64,000 nucleotides of DNA from Paracoccus tibetensis (GTDB lineage Bacteria; Pseudomonadota; Alphaproteobacteria; Rhodobacterales; Rhodobacteraceae): the NCBI RefSeq assembly GCF_900102505.1, contig NZ_FMVT01000006.1, forward strand, positions 62,001 to 126,000. The letters run 5' to 3'. This document shows positions 18,454 to 27,636 of this stretch, one piece after another. Made by a program: the position numbers and the translations under genes. The first letter of the stretch is position 1. Each line of letters starts with the position of its first letter. Below the pieces are notes generated by a model. That model saw only the letters and a list, made by a program, of their open reading frames with translations. It was not told the origin of the DNA and ran no database searches.

Positions 18454-19452
18454 ATGAACATCACCCTGCGCCAGCTGCGCTACTTCCTCGCCTTGGCCGA
18501 GCAGGCGCATTTCACCCGCGCGGCCGAGCAGATCAACGTGACGCAGCCCGCGCTCTCGATGCAGATCCGCCAGCTGGAGGCGGTGATCGGCGCGCCGCTG
18601 GTCGAGCGGACGCCGGCGGGCGTGGTGCTGACGCCGCAGGGCCGGGCGCTTCAGGCGCAGGCGGCGGGGGTCATGGCGGCATTGGCCGAGCTGGAGCATG
18701 CGATGCGCGCGCCGGGGCAGGGCGGGCGGCTGATGCTGGGGATGATCCCGACGGTCGCCCCTTACCTGCTGCCCGTGGCGCTGCCGCTGCTGCGCGCCCG
18801 CGACGTCGGGCGCGACCTGCATCTGCGCGAGGCGCAGACCGAGCGGCTGCTGGACGAGCTGGCCGGGGGGCGGCTGGACGCGGTGGTCATCGCCTCGCCG
18901 CCCGAGGGCGAGGGCTTCCGGGCCGAGCCGCTGTTCACCGACCGCTTCCTGCTGGCCGGCAGCGCCGCCCGGATCGCGCAGCTGGACGAGCGGGCGATCG
19001 AGCCGCGCGCGCTGGACCCCGGCCAGCTGCTGCTGCTGGACGAGGGGCATTGCTTGGGCGATCAGGCGCTGGAGGTCTGCGGCCTGACGCGGCAGGGGCG
19101 GCGGCTCGATCTTGGCGCGGCCTCGCTGGCGACGCTCTGCCGGCTGGCCGCGCAGGGGATGGGCCTGACCTTCCTGCCCGAGATCGCCTTGGCGCAGGAG
19201 CGCGCCGCCGCGCCCGGCCTGACCGCGATCCGCTTTCCCGCGCCCCAGCCTGCCCGGCAGGTGCTGCTGGTCCGGCGCGCCGCGACCCAAGGCGCGGGCT
19301 GGTTCGACGAGCTGGTGCAGGTCCTCTCGGACGCCGGCAGGACGCTGACCGAGGCGGCGAGAGGCCAAGGGCGCGGCAATCGGTCGCGGAACATGGCGCG
19401 GCGGGGGCGGTTGGGCCGGCACATCAGTCACCAACCGGGAGAAGACACATGA
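18454..19452 (+). CDS. oxyR: Hydrogen-peroxide sensor OxyR (LysR family)
   Basis: A 332-residue LysR-type regulator: winged HTH at residues 1-65 and a type 2 periplasmic-binding-like domain after about 90. The identification as OxyR rests on [12 protein letters not shown] at residues 198-209: Cys200 and Cys209 with eight residues between them, the redox pair of OxyR (Cys199/Cys208 in E. coli). It is divergent from katA, its expected target. The C-terminal 30 residues are an Arg-rich extension. The last codons overlap the start of the next gene (ATGA). Confidence 0.93.
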   Translation: MNITLRQLRYFLALAEQAHFTRAAEQINVTQPALSMQIRQLEAVIGAPLVERTPAGVVLTPQGRALQAQAAGVMAALAELEHAMRAPGQGGRLMLGMIPTVAPYLLPVALPLLRARDVGRDLHLREAQTERLLDELAGGRLDAVVIASPPEGEGFRAEPLFTDRFLLAGSAARIAQLDERAIEPRALDPGQLLLLDEGHCLGDQALEVCGLTRQGRRLDLGAASLATLCRLAAQGMGLTFLPEIALAQERAAAPGLTAIRFPAPQPARQVLLVRRAATQGAGWFDELVQVLSDAGRTLTEAARGQGRGNRSRNMARRGRLGRHISHQPGEDT

Positions 19453-20654
19453 CGACCCTTCTGCGCGCCGCCCTGACATCCCCCGTCGCCCTTGCCTCGC
19501 CCTTCGCCCTCGCGCTCGCCCTGCCTGCGGCCGCTGAGTATGGCCCGGTCGAGAGCCAGTTCTACACGCTGGAGGTCGAGACGGTCGCCGAGGGGCTGGA
19601 ACATCCCTGGGGAATGGCTTTCCTGGACGAGGACCGCTTCCTCGTCACCGAGCGCAACCCCGGCACCGTGCGCCTCGGCACCCGCGAGGGAGGCATGGGC
19701 GAGGTGGTCTGGCAGGCCGAGGACCTCTTCCGCCCCGAGGGCGAGACCGAGCGCAGCCAGGCCGGCCTCTTCGACATCGTGCTGCATCCCGACTTCGACG
19801 AGAATGGCTGGGTCTATCTCAGCTATTCGCGCGAGACCGACCGCGGCGCCGCCCTCGTCGTCGTCCGCGGCACGGTGACGGGCGAGGGCGAGGACGCCCG
19901 GATCGAAGAGGTCGAGGACATCTTCGTGATGAAGGAAGAGGACCAGGACTCCAGCGGCCTGCATTTCGGCGGCCGGATGGCCTTCGATCCTTCCGACAAC
20001 GCGCTGTTCCTGACCGTGGGCGAGCGGCGCAACATCTCGCGCGCTCAGGATGCGAGCGATCAGGCGGGTTCGGTCCTGCGGATGACGGATGCGGGCGAGC
20101 CGCATGGTGACAACCCGACCTTTGCCGTGGACGAGGATGACCAGAACGACAGCCCCGACGATTATCTCTTCTCCATCGGCAATAGGAACGTGCAGGCGCT
20201 TGGCATGCATCCGGTGACGAACGAACTGTGGGCCTCGGATCACGGCCCGCTCGGCGGGGACGAGATCAACCTGATCGCCGCCGGCAACAATTACGGCTGG
20301 CCCTTCACCACCGGCGGCGACGACTATTCCGGCGCGCCGATGGGCGTTGGCGAGACGATGGAGGGGATGACCCCGCCGGTCCACATCTTCGGCGAAACCG
20401 TCGCCCCCTCGGGCCTGACCTTCGTGCCGGACGGCGCGGAAAAGGCCGAATGGGCGGGCGACATGCTGATCGGCGGCCTCGTGACCGAGGGGCTGATGCG
20501 CGTGCGGCTGGAAGGTGGCGCGGTCGCCGAGGAAGAGGCGATCGAGATCGGCCGCCGCATCCGCGACGTGCAGGTTGGACCGGACGGCATGGTCTGGCTG
20601 CTGACCGAGCACGAGGACGGCGAGGTGCTGCGCCTCGTGCCGCAGGTGAACTGA
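19449..20654 (+). CDS. PQQ-dependent sugar dehydrogenase (soluble aldose dehydrogenase family)
   Basis: A 401-residue protein with a signal peptide (about residues 1-29, ending ALPAAAE), so periplasmic. The body is a six-bladed propeller of the GSDH/YliI type, with the family hallmarks HPWGMAFL near residue 50, LHPDFDENGWVYLSY near 115, and SIGNRNVQALG followed by the ASDHGPLGGDEIN cofactor/substrate loop near 240-265. Family members oxidise aldoses with PQQ. Start codon ATG 19449 overlaps the oxyR stop with GGGAGAAG upstream, implying co-transcription with oxyR. Confidence 0.9.
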   Translation: MTTLLRAALTSPVALASPFALALALPAAAEYGPVESQFYTLEVETVAEGLEHPWGMAFLDEDRFLVTERNPGTVRLGTREGGMGEVVWQAEDLFRPEGETERSQAGLFDIVLHPDFDENGWVYLSYSRETDRGAALVVVRGTVTGEGEDARIEEVEDIFVMKEEDQDSSGLHFGGRMAFDPSDNALFLTVGERRNISRAQDASDQAGSVLRMTDAGEPHGDNPTFAVDEDDQNDSPDDYLFSIGNRNVQALGMHPVTNELWASDHGPLGGDEINLIAAGNNYGWPFTTGGDDYSGAPMGVGETMEGMTPPVHIFGETVAPSGLTFVPDGAEKAEWAGDMLIGGLVTEGLMRVRLEGGAVAEEEAIEIGRRIRDVQVGPDGMVWLLTEHEDGEVLRLVPQVN

Positions 20655-20752
20655 TCCGCACGGCTTGATATGATCGCCCCGCGGCCCCCGCGTTGCCAAG
20701 CGGGGCGATCTGTCCTATCTCTGGCGGGACCGCCAGCAAAAGGACCGATGCC

Positions 20753-21703
20753 TTGCGCGACCTGCGAATCCCGGACCAGCGCCACCCCGAAAAGGCCCAC
20801 CGCCCCGACCAGGCGCAGCCGAAGAAGCCCGCCTGGATCCGCGTGAAGGCGCCGACCTCGGAAGGCTACAAGCAGACCCGCGACCTGCTGCGCGAGAACC
20901 GCCTGTCCACCGTCTGCGAAGAGGCTGGCTGTCCGAACGTCGGCGAATGCTGGAGCCAGGGCCACGCGACCATGATGATCATGGGCGAGATCTGCACCCG
21001 CGGCTGCACCTTCTGCAATGTCGCGACCGGCAAGCCGAACGCCCTCGACGTGTTCGAGCCGGGCCGCGTCGCCCATGCGGTCCAGAAGCTCGGCCTCAAC
21101 CATGTCGTCGTCACCAGCGTCGACCGCGACGATCTGGACGATGGCGGCGCCGAGCATTTCGCCCAGACCATCCGCGCCATCCGCCACCGCTCGCCCGGCG
21201 CCACGATCGAGGTGCTGGTGCCCGACTTCCTCAAGTCGAAGCCCGGCGCGCTGGAAACCGTGGTCGAGGCGCGCCCCGACGTCTTCAACCACAACCTCGA
21301 GACCGTGCCGGCGCTCTACCCGACCGTGCGGCCGGGCGCGCGCTACTTCCACTCGCTGCGGCTTCTCCAGCGGGTGAAGGAGCTGGACCCGGCGATGTTC
21401 ACGAAGTCCGGCATCATGGTGGGCCTGGGCGAGGATCGCCAGTCGGTGCTGCAGGTCATGGACGACATGCGCGCGGCCGATATCGACTTCATCACCATCG
21501 GCCAGTATCTGCAGCCGACGCCCAAGCACCACCGCGTCGACCGCTTCGTGACCCCGGAAGAGTTCGCCAGCTACGAGAAGTCGGCCTATGGCAAGGGCTT
21601 CCTGATGGTCTCGGCGACGCCCCTGACGCGGTCCTCCTACCATGCCGGCGACGATTTCGCCCGGCTGCGCGACGCGCGTCTGGAAAAGCTGGGCCGCGCC
21701 TGA
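20753..21703 (+). CDS. lipA: Lipoyl synthase
   Basis: A 316-residue radical SAM enzyme that inserts sulfur into protein-bound octanoyl groups to form lipoyl cofactors. Both clusters are visible: the auxiliary cluster cysteines Cys55, Cys60 and Cys66 and the radical SAM motif Cys81-x3-Cys85-x2-Cys88. The start is TTG at 20753, 8 nt after AAGGA; it gives the N-terminus [14 protein letters not shown] common to Rhodobacterales LipA. A nearby ATG at 20748 is out of frame. Confidence 0.97.
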   Translation: MRDLRIPDQRHPEKAHRPDQAQPKKPAWIRVKAPTSEGYKQTRDLLRENRLSTVCEEAGCPNVGECWSQGHATMMIMGEICTRGCTFCNVATGKPNALDVFEPGRVAHAVQKLGLNHVVVTSVDRDDLDDGGAEHFAQTIRAIRHRSPGATIEVLVPDFLKSKPGALETVVEARPDVFNHNLETVPALYPTVRPGARYFHSLRLLQRVKELDPAMFTKSGIMVGLGEDRQSVLQVMDDMRAADIDFITIGQYLQPTPKHHRVDRFVTPEEFASYEKSAYGKGFLMVSATPLTRSSYHAGDDFARLRDARLEKLGRA

Positions 21704-21789
21704 GCTGCCACTTGCCAAACGCCCCGGCCGGATTTACGGCAGGGGCATGACCTCGTCAGGGGTCTCGCCGTAAGAGCGCCGGCAGGTCC

Positions 21790-21873
21790 GGGGGTGTGGC
21801 GGAATGGTAGACGCGACGGATTCAAAATCCGTTTCAGCAATGAGTGTCGGTTCGAGTCCGACCACCCCTACCA
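21790..21873 (+). tRNA. tRNA-Leu(CAA)
   Basis: The full cloverleaf can be drawn: acceptor arms 21790-21796 and 21863-21869 (first pair G-U), a D arm with GGTAGACGCG, an anticodon stem ACGGA/TCCGT with loop TTCAAAA (anticodon CAA), a type II variable arm, a T arm GTCGG-TTCGAGT-CCGAC, discriminator A and an encoded CCA (21871-21873). It reads UUG codons. The DNA changes character directly downstream, making it a likely integration site for the segment that follows. Confidence 0.95.
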
Positions 21874-21906
21874 CGCTCTTGGGAAGTTATGGCAGTGGCT
21901 TTGATG

Positions 21907-22695
21907 TCAGCTTGCGCGACGGGGAATGATCCTGCGGACGCTGTTTTTCAATGCGTTCACAGCCTTCATCTTGATCCTGTCGCTTGCCGTCCATTGCCGG
22001 TGGCCGATCTTCCAGAAGGCAGTATCGGTCAGTTGAGATATCCGGTACCCCTTGTTCTGTATTTGCTTAGATAATCCAATCTCGCATGAAACGGCTTCGA
22101 TGTAGCTTTCACCCATGAGCGGGAAGCCATTCACCTGCTCCAGAATTTCTCTGCTTGTGAACAGAATGATGCTGACGAGGTGAGTTCCCGTGTCGCCTGG
22201 ATCGACGCCGAACGCCGAAAGATTGGCTTGATACTTGTCGATCGTGTTCGCAACTCCGGAGGCGGCTCCGAGATCAAGCTCCGTGCACTTTCTTATGTAA
22301 TCCCAGGTCATGGCGTTCCACATGATGTGCTCGCCGAGAAGACCGATTCCCTGATCCGTCTGGAAACGGTGGACATACCGCCTGAGCCAATCCTGCTCCT
22401 TGATGAAGCATTCTGCCTGAAGGAACAGATAGTAGTCATAGCCGGGCCGTTCTTTCCATCCGGCCTGCCATGCTCCCAAGTTCCAGCCCTCATTCTTGCG
22501 GTTGATGACCTCGATCCGAAGGCCCTGAAAGCCCGCTGGAACTTCTAAGGGTTTTTCGTCTCCCCCGTTGCAGACGATGAGCACGTCGAAAGGTTCGTTC
22601 GCCGGATATTTCTCCATCTGAGCAAGAAGTCGAAGGAGCGCCTTAGGCGATCTACCAATCCAGTAGCAAATTACGACGCAGACACTCGGTTTCAT
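21907..22695 (-). CDS. Glycosyltransferase-like (GT-A, family 2-type) protein
   Basis: A 262-residue protein starting at ATG 22695 with GAGGTG 6-7 nt upstream. The N-terminus (PSVCVVICYWIGR) is a GT-A first strand; FDVLIVCNGGDEKP, NEGWNLGAW and YDYYLFLQAECFIKE follow as later strands. The usual DxD is not seen: the equivalent position reads QAE. It may therefore be an inverting transferase with an altered metal site or a non-catalytic relative. Base composition is lower in GC than its neighbours; it faces back toward the tRNA, and the GMC/Gfo fusion ends 68 nt upstream of its start on the same strand. Confidence 0.7.
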   Translation of the reverse strand: MKPSVCVVICYWIGRSPKALLRLLAQMEKYPANEPFDVLIVCNGGDEKPLEVPAGFQGLRIEVINRKNEGWNLGAWQAGWKERPGYDYYLFLQAECFIKEQDWLRRYVHRFQTDQGIGLLGEHIMWNAMTWDYIRKCTELDLGAASGVANTIDKYQANLSAFGVDPGDTGTHLVSIILFTSREILEQVNGFPLMGESYIEAVSCEIGLSKQIQNKGYRISQLTDTAFWKIGHRQWTASDRIKMKAVNALKNSVRRIIPRRAS

Positions 22696-22763
22696 CGGCA
22701 ACACCTCAACATTCTGACATCGTTTGAACGGCCAGATCCACACGGTTGGCAGATCTTCGTGAT

Positions 22764-25583
22764 TTAGGTGAAATGCTTTCGCTCGGACCGCGAACGGAAC
22801 TTCTGCTGTGCCTTGATAATAACCTTTTGCTTCATTCTTGATGAAGGCAAGGAAAGTGCAGGCCCGCCTCGGTCTGCCGAATATTGCATGGCATTTACAA
22901 GCTCCACGTCCTCCAGAGCCGCACGAGGCGGATATGGTGGAACGCCGGCAAACCTCACCACATCAGCCATGGCTGACACGAGTTGTCCTACTGCGATCTG
23001 CTGATCATCCAGCCGGTGTCCGAAGAACGGGTTGACCCAGTCAACGATACCGTCTGGCGTGTCGATCCATGCGCGGGTGAGATCGCCGTCCTCCACCTCG
23101 CGCTGGACAGGCGATGTCATCGGCTTCCGCCTGCCGCAGTCGAAGCGGGCCGCGCCCGGCAGCAAGGTGCCTTTGCTGCCATAGACGCAGAACTTGCTTG
23201 GAGGCCTGTGCAGAATCGCGTCGCCTTCCGACGAGAAGCGGTGGAGCAACAGACCGCCATCCTCACAGGTCACGGTACCTGACAGCCACCGCTCGGATGT
23301 CCGTCCAATGCGGTGCCAGTTGCCCTGCGTGTGAATTGCGCGGCGATGGCGGCCCATAAGCGTCCTCGCCAAGGCAATTCCATGGTAGTCATAAATGGCA
23401 AAATCGTTCTCAACCGCTTCGACGTGTCCGATGAGGCCGAGTGCGATTATCCTGCGCATCAACTGCGCCTCGGGCATGAAGGGAAACTGTTCGGCCACGC
23501 TCACCATCAGGCGTCTGGTATCGATCTCCCTCAGTATCTTGCGCCCGCTGTTCTCGTTCCAACAGAACGGCGTCTCGAGAAGCAGCGGAATGCCGAAAGT
23601 GAGCAAACCGGGATACATGCTGTCGTTCGTGCCTGGAGGCGTTGCGACGATGAGAACCTCGGGACGTGCGCGAGCGATCATCTCCTCGGTATTGGTACCT
23701 GCCGACCATCCGGTCCTGGACGTGATGCGATCAGCGCCTTCCTTACTGCGGGTCGCGACACCGCAGACCTCGGCAACGTCAGACAACGCCTGCATCACCG
23801 GAGCGTAAACCGTCTCGACACGGTGGCCGCCGCCGATGAAGCCAAAGCGGACGCGCCGACTGTCTGCGTGCGCTCGATCCAAAGGCTGTGCCGCCACTCG
23901 AGGCGTCAGGTCGTCGCGGATATGATCCGCAAGCCTCATTGCCAATGCAACGAGGGTCTGCGTCGGGTTCATGTGGCCGTTGCTCGCGAAGACCGAACTG
24001 CCTGCAACATAGAGTCCGGCTACGCCGTGCACCTGACAGGTGGCGTCGACGACACCATGTGCGGGATCATTGGACATTCGAGTCGTGCAAGACGGATGGG
24101 CCAGATCGATCAGATCCTGCTTCCAACCTTCGAAACTTCCGTTCACCCAGTCAGGGCGATCATAACGCGCTTCGCCGAGCCGCTGTGCTTCCGTACGAAA
24201 AGCTTCCTCGACGACCTTGACCGTGGCGAATTCGCGCTCTGAGATCCGCCAGTCGATCTGTGCCAGCGGCCTGCCAAACCTGTCGCGCTTGCTGGATAGG
24301 GTTACGCGGCTCTCGGGGATCAACTCCTGCTCGGATACGCAGCCGATGACGCTGTGGGACGGCCTGTTCAGCGGAGGCCGCTTGACGAGCATCCGATCAT
24401 ACGCGGCTTGCGACAGACCTAGGGGCTTGCTTATTCCTTGCCAGAAGTCTCGCAGAGCCTCGCGTCTTTCGCCTGATCGGAACTGGCGCGCAGCCTTGGC
24501 AACGGAAGACAGGGGATTAGGCGTCGAACCATATTCAACAAGGTGTATGGAAGCGTTGAGGACCTCATGATGCCGTTGCATCTCCTCGGAGAGCCTCAGT
24601 CCCAGGACATGCCCTCTGGTCGTGCCAAACTGAGGATGCCACCTGCTGCCCAATCTTCGGCGGATATTGATCCCGGCATCGCCGACAAAGGTCGCCACCG
24701 GAGTGAAGGTGTGATCGCACAGGTAGCGGCCGACCTGATCGTGCTTGTTGCCAAGACCGGCAGGATTGGTGCTGCGTGAGGCAAGCAGAAGCCGCGCATT
24801 CTGGATGCCTCCACAGGCCAGGACGACACGCCGCGCCGTGAACGTAAGCTGCGTGCCGTCTTGCGTAAGGACCGCTGCGCCTGTGACCGCGCCGGTCACC
24901 GGATCGGCGTTCACCTCGGCAACGGTGGCCGAGGTGAAGATGTGGACGTTCTCGCTGCTCTGAAGTGCCGCCCTGCATCGCCTTCCAACATGGACCGGTG
25001 TCGAGCCTCCGGTGTGCTGCAGAAGGTCCTTCGGCCCTTGCCCTTCCGGCGTGAAGTCCTGCACCACAGGTGCGTGATCCTCTGGCGACCGGCTGAATTG
25101 CCACAGGACTGGCTTGAACAGTCCCTCGTCGACGGGAACATGATCGAAGCTCTGCCTTAAGTCGATGGATCCCTGCTCGGCCGGACGAGTGGGCGCTATG
25201 CCCAAGAACGCCCCGGCGCGCTGATAGAAGGGCGCAAGATCCGCCGGCCGGACCGGCCAGCCACTCAGCGGCACCCAAGGGCGCGCGTGAAAATCCATAT
25301 CGTCCAGAGTGCCGCATCGTCCGGTCCAAAGGGCCGAGGAGCCCCCAAAGACGCGACATCCCACATCGCCATGTGCCGCGCGACGATGACCAATGGACAC
25401 GTGCTCGTTCAGAGCGTCGGCTTCCTCCTGACGCTCGTCCCCGCCGCTTTCTAGAACTGCCACCTGCAACCCGCTCGGCATCAGTTCGGTCGCAATGGCA
25501 AGCCCGGCTGGCCCCGAACCCACGATGAGGACGTCGAAGTCGCGTAGATCAGACGTACCTGCATCCAGGTTGACGATTGTCAT
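22764..25583 (-). CDS. Fusion of GMC-type FAD oxidoreductase and Gfo/Idh/MocA-type dehydrogenase
   Basis: 939 residues, ATG at 25583 with GGAG upstream. Residues 1-570 form a GMC/choline-dehydrogenase-like flavoprotein: Rossmann motif VGSGPAGLA at 21-29, FGGSSALWTGRCG near 82, a C-terminal HPSCTTRM segment and NGHMNPTQT carrying the His of the usual GMC active site. Residues about 590-930 form a second oxidoreductase starting RFGFIGGGHR (nucleotide-binding loop) and continuing like Gfo/Idh/MocA proteins, but the normal E-K-P motif reads LLLETPF, so the Lys usually needed is missing. Two separate redox domains on one chain next to a glycosyltransferase suggest oxidation of a sugar or polyol in surface polysaccharide modification. 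No frameshift is visible. Confidence 0.8.
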   Translation of the reverse strand: MTIVNLDAGTSDLRDFDVLIVGSGPAGLAIATELMPSGLQVAVLESGGDERQEEADALNEHVSIGHRRAAHGDVGCRVFGGSSALWTGRCGTLDDMDFHARPWVPLSGWPVRPADLAPFYQRAGAFLGIAPTRPAEQGSIDLRQSFDHVPVDEGLFKPVLWQFSRSPEDHAPVVQDFTPEGQGPKDLLQHTGGSTPVHVGRRCRAALQSSENVHIFTSATVAEVNADPVTGAVTGAAVLTQDGTQLTFTARRVVLACGGIQNARLLLASRSTNPAGLGNKHDQVGRYLCDHTFTPVATFVGDAGINIRRRLGSRWHPQFGTTRGHVLGLRLSEEMQRHHEVLNASIHLVEYGSTPNPLSSVAKAARQFRSGERREALRDFWQGISKPLGLSQAAYDRMLVKRPPLNRPSHSVIGCVSEQELIPESRVTLSSKRDRFGRPLAQIDWRISEREFATVKVVEEAFRTEAQRLGEARYDRPDWVNGSFEGWKQDLIDLAHPSCTTRMSNDPAHGVVDATCQVHGVAGLYVAGSSVFASNGHMNPTQTLVALAMRLADHIRDDLTPRVAAQPLDRAHADSRRVRFGFIGGGHRVETVYAPVMQALSDVAEVCGVATRSKEGADRITSRTGWSAGTNTEEMIARARPEVLIVATPPGTNDSMYPGLLTFGIPLLLETPFCWNENSGRKILREIDTRRLMVSVAEQFPFMPEAQLMRRIIALGLIGHVEAVENDFAIYDYHGIALARTLMGRHRRAIHTQGNWHRIGRTSERWLSGTVTCEDGGLLLHRFSSEGDAILHRPPSKFCVYGSKGTLLPGAARFDCGRRKPMTSPVQREVEDGDLTRAWIDTPDGIVDWVNPFFGHRLDDQQIAVGQLVSAMADVVRFAGVPPYPPRAALEDVELVNAMQYSADRGGPALSLPSSRMKQKVIIKAQQKFRSRSERKHFT

Positions 25584-26031
25584 AAACAACTCCGCAAATC
25601 AGCAACCTTGAACGCTCGGAGAACAACCCGCTTGAAGGACCATAACCGCACGCGAGTGCTTTGACCATACGTGGGTTAGCTGATGCTGCCTGATCCACGA
25701 GTGATTTGCCGGAGGCTTATTTCGATTCAGCGGAACACGACTTTGTTTTCAATGCCATCGTTAGAAGCCTTGCCTTCGGAATAAATGCCGCCAACCATCT
25801 TCGTGCAAATAGAGGTTGTTGATCGGCTCACTTTATCAACTTACAATGTATTGCGTGCTGTCGCGTTGACATAACAATAATATCATATCCAAACGCCGAG
25901 CGTCTCCAGCCACGTTAGTTTCAAGCAATGTTGCCTTCGTTCGAGCAGGTCTCTGACGCGCAAGTAAACATGCATACCAGACGTCTGTGACAACTTGTCT
26001 TCACATCGTCGATCCGCACCGCTGAGCCCCT
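25584..26031. other. AT-rich non-coding stretch between the two island units
   Basis: About 450 bp without a credible gene. A TTGACA at 25866-25871 is followed by AT-rich sequence on the plus strand, but no good -10 at 17 nt was found and no plus-strand gene follows. The promoter of the GMC fusion must lie in the 25590-25750 part. Short open frames here (for example 25883-26074, minus) lack a ribosome site and typical codon use. Confidence 0.5.
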
Positions 26032-26057
26032 TACCGATGTCAGATACCGATGTCAGA
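26032..26057 (+). repeat. Perfect 13-bp tandem duplication
   Basis: TACCGATGTCAGA occurs twice without a spacer (26032-26044 and 26045-26057), just beyond the terminator of the Hint gene. It looks like a recent slippage product in non-coding island DNA. Confidence 0.8.
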
Positions 26058-26064
26058 GCATTGG

Positions 26065-26089
26065 AAAGCCCCACGTGCAGCGGGGCCTT
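26065..26089 (-). terminator. Probable terminator of the Hint-domain gene
   Basis: A 5-bp GC stem (26086-26082 with 26072-26068, minus strand order) with a 9-nt loop and a short U-rich tail (CUUUCC), 25-45 nt after the stop codon at 26111. Short but correctly placed. Confidence 0.45.
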
Positions 26090-26110
26090 CCAGCAACATT
26101 GATATTGCGC

Positions 26111-27169
26111 CTACTGAACGAGCGCGCCCTTGTTCTGCAGATGGCGCTGCGCCATGCGCCGGCCGGTGCGGCCAGTCGCAAGCGTTCGTGCCGCAACCGC
26201 GTCGAAGCTGTCATCGGCCAGCTGCGGGAAGAGGGTCAGAATCTCTTCGCGCGCGGCGGGTCCGACGGCTTTCATCGCCTCGGGGCCGGTGAAGAGCGAC
26301 TCCGTCTCGGCTCCGTTCGCAACGATCACCTCGTGCCGGTCGAACATAATGTGGAAGTACTCCACGCTGTCGATGTCCTCGGCGACGTCGATGCCGTCCA
26401 GCAGCACAAGCTGTTTCGCCGCGACCAGCACCTCGATGGTACCGAACATCTTCTGCGCGATCTTTGAGCGAACGAGGATGCGATGCTGCGGCGATACGAT
26501 CAGGTCGGTCGTTGGCATGTTGTCCCCAAGCGCGCCTGCCGAAATGCGGATCGGGCGGAGGTTGGGGTGCGTCCTCAGTAGCTGCGCGGACAAGAACTGG
26601 CTGCCCATCCAGCGGATGGGTTGCGCACCGTGGTCCTTCGTCAGAACAAGATCGTCCTTCTGCAGATCCTCGATGGCACGCAGGCCGTGCACGGTTTCAA
26701 TCATCGTCCCTCGTGCGAAGCAGACAATGCCAAAAGCGGGGCTGTAGCCATTGTCGTTGCGAAGGCGCAACGTAATTTCTAACGTCCCTGTCACACCTTG
26801 AAGGAAACCTGGCGCACCTTCCGGATAGATCAGCGTCGTGACTGTCTGGCCGAGGGCGTTCGTCCGCCTTACCAACATGACCGGGTAGGTAACTCCTACC
26901 ACAGCTTCAGCAGTCCCAACGCCAATTACAACAGCATTATTAAAATCGTTCGGTCCAGTGATGCCCGTGGACGTTCGGTCATAGTCGAGGGTCTCCCCCG
27001 GATTGATGGAGCCATTCCCGTTCTGATTATCGCCAGTAACGGTGCCGGTGGAGGGGAGGAGGTTAGTCAGGTTCAGCACCAAAGCAGATGTAGAGGAGTT
27101 ATCGGCGCCGAATGTAACGTTGAGCACGGTGCTTGTGTTGACAAGGTAGGCGTTGGGTACGGTGACCAT
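26111..27169 (-). CDS. Hint-domain (hedgehog/intein-like) protein
   Basis: 352 residues, ATG at 27169 with GGAGA upstream. Residues 1-145 are Asn/Thr/Gly-rich beta structure, a probable surface module. From CFARGTMIETVHGLRAI near residue 152 the sequence is a bacterial Hint_2 domain: Cys at the splice-like N position, DLVLTKDHGAQPIRW, then VSPQHRILV and EYFHIMFDRHEVIVANG. Such proteins are abundant in Rhodobacterales and are thought to cleave at the Cys; targets are unknown. No signal peptide is visible, so export would be by type I or a non-classical route. Confidence 0.85.
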   Translation of the reverse strand: MVTVPNAYLVNTSTVLNVTFGADNSSTSALVLNLTNLLPSTGTVTGDNQNGNGSINPGETLDYDRTSTGITGPNDFNNAVVIGVGTAEAVVGVTYPVMLVRRTNALGQTVTTLIYPEGAPGFLQGVTGTLEITLRLRNDNGYSPAFGIVCFARGTMIETVHGLRAIEDLQKDDLVLTKDHGAQPIRWMGSQFLSAQLLRTHPNLRPIRISAGALGDNMPTTDLIVSPQHRILVRSKIAQKMFGTIEVLVAAKQLVLLDGIDVAEDIDSVEYFHIMFDRHEVIVANGAETESLFTGPEAMKAVGPAAREEILTLFPQLADDSFDAVAARTLATGRTGRRMAQRHLQNKGALVQ

Positions 27170-27394
27170 GTCGCGGTGTTCTCCATTCTATCGACAAATT
27201 TCACCAGCACCGGCCGAAATGGCCGGAACAAAAAAGCTTCGCGTTGAGCTGGGGAATGAACCAACGGTCACATCACCCGGCAGACAGGCCTACGGACCTG
27301 ATCGAGGGACGGAGCCACCCAGGCTCCGAATGTGATTCGCCGGCTCGGCCGACGACTCCAAGATGTCATGATCGAAATGCCCAATCAATCTAAA

Positions 27395-27408
27395 ATTGTA
27401 TTTACAAT
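27395..27408. promoter_or_regulatory. 14-bp palindrome ATTGTA-TT-TACAAT
   Basis: A perfect palindromic site in AT-rich junction DNA about 260 bp before the ElaB/YqjD-like gene. Its symmetry suggests a homodimeric repressor or activator site; the cognate factor is not identifiable. Confidence 0.35.
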
Positions 27409-27610
27409 GACAACTCGCCCAACGTGTCCGGGCGGCATTGATCGCATATTAACTGAACTGCCAGTGGTCAGGTGACAGCTGCGGCCTTCAAATCTGCAAC
27501 CGGGGGTGGCGCGAACGCGAGCTTTGTGACGCATCCAGTGGGAGCGTGATAAAGCGAGCTTTCTCCAGACCATAGCCTGCGAGATTCCGGGCCGGCCTGC
27601 GGAACAAACC

Positions 27611-27636
27611 TCGGCGGACAGCCGTTAGTCCGCCGA
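27611..27636 (+). promoter_or_regulatory. 9-bp stem-loop in the leader of the ElaB/YqjD-like gene
   Basis: TCGGCGGAC and GTCCGCCGA form a perfect 9-bp stem with an 8-nt loop ending 31 nt before the start codon and just upstream of the GGAAAGGA ribosome site. There is no T-run, so it is not a terminator; a 5' stabiliser or thermosensor-like leader element is possible. Confidence 0.5.

Noticed and set aside
25866..25890. Strong plus-strand promoter starting with TTGACA
   Set aside because: No good -10 at 16-18 nt and no plus-strand gene downstream.
25883..26074. 63-residue minus-strand frame in the island gap
   Set aside because: It runs through the 13-bp tandem duplication, has no ribosome site and no family resemblance.
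26798..27247. 149-residue plus-strand frame opposite the Hint gene
   Set aside because: Antisense shadow; the Hint protein on the minus strand has clear motifs and a ribosome site.
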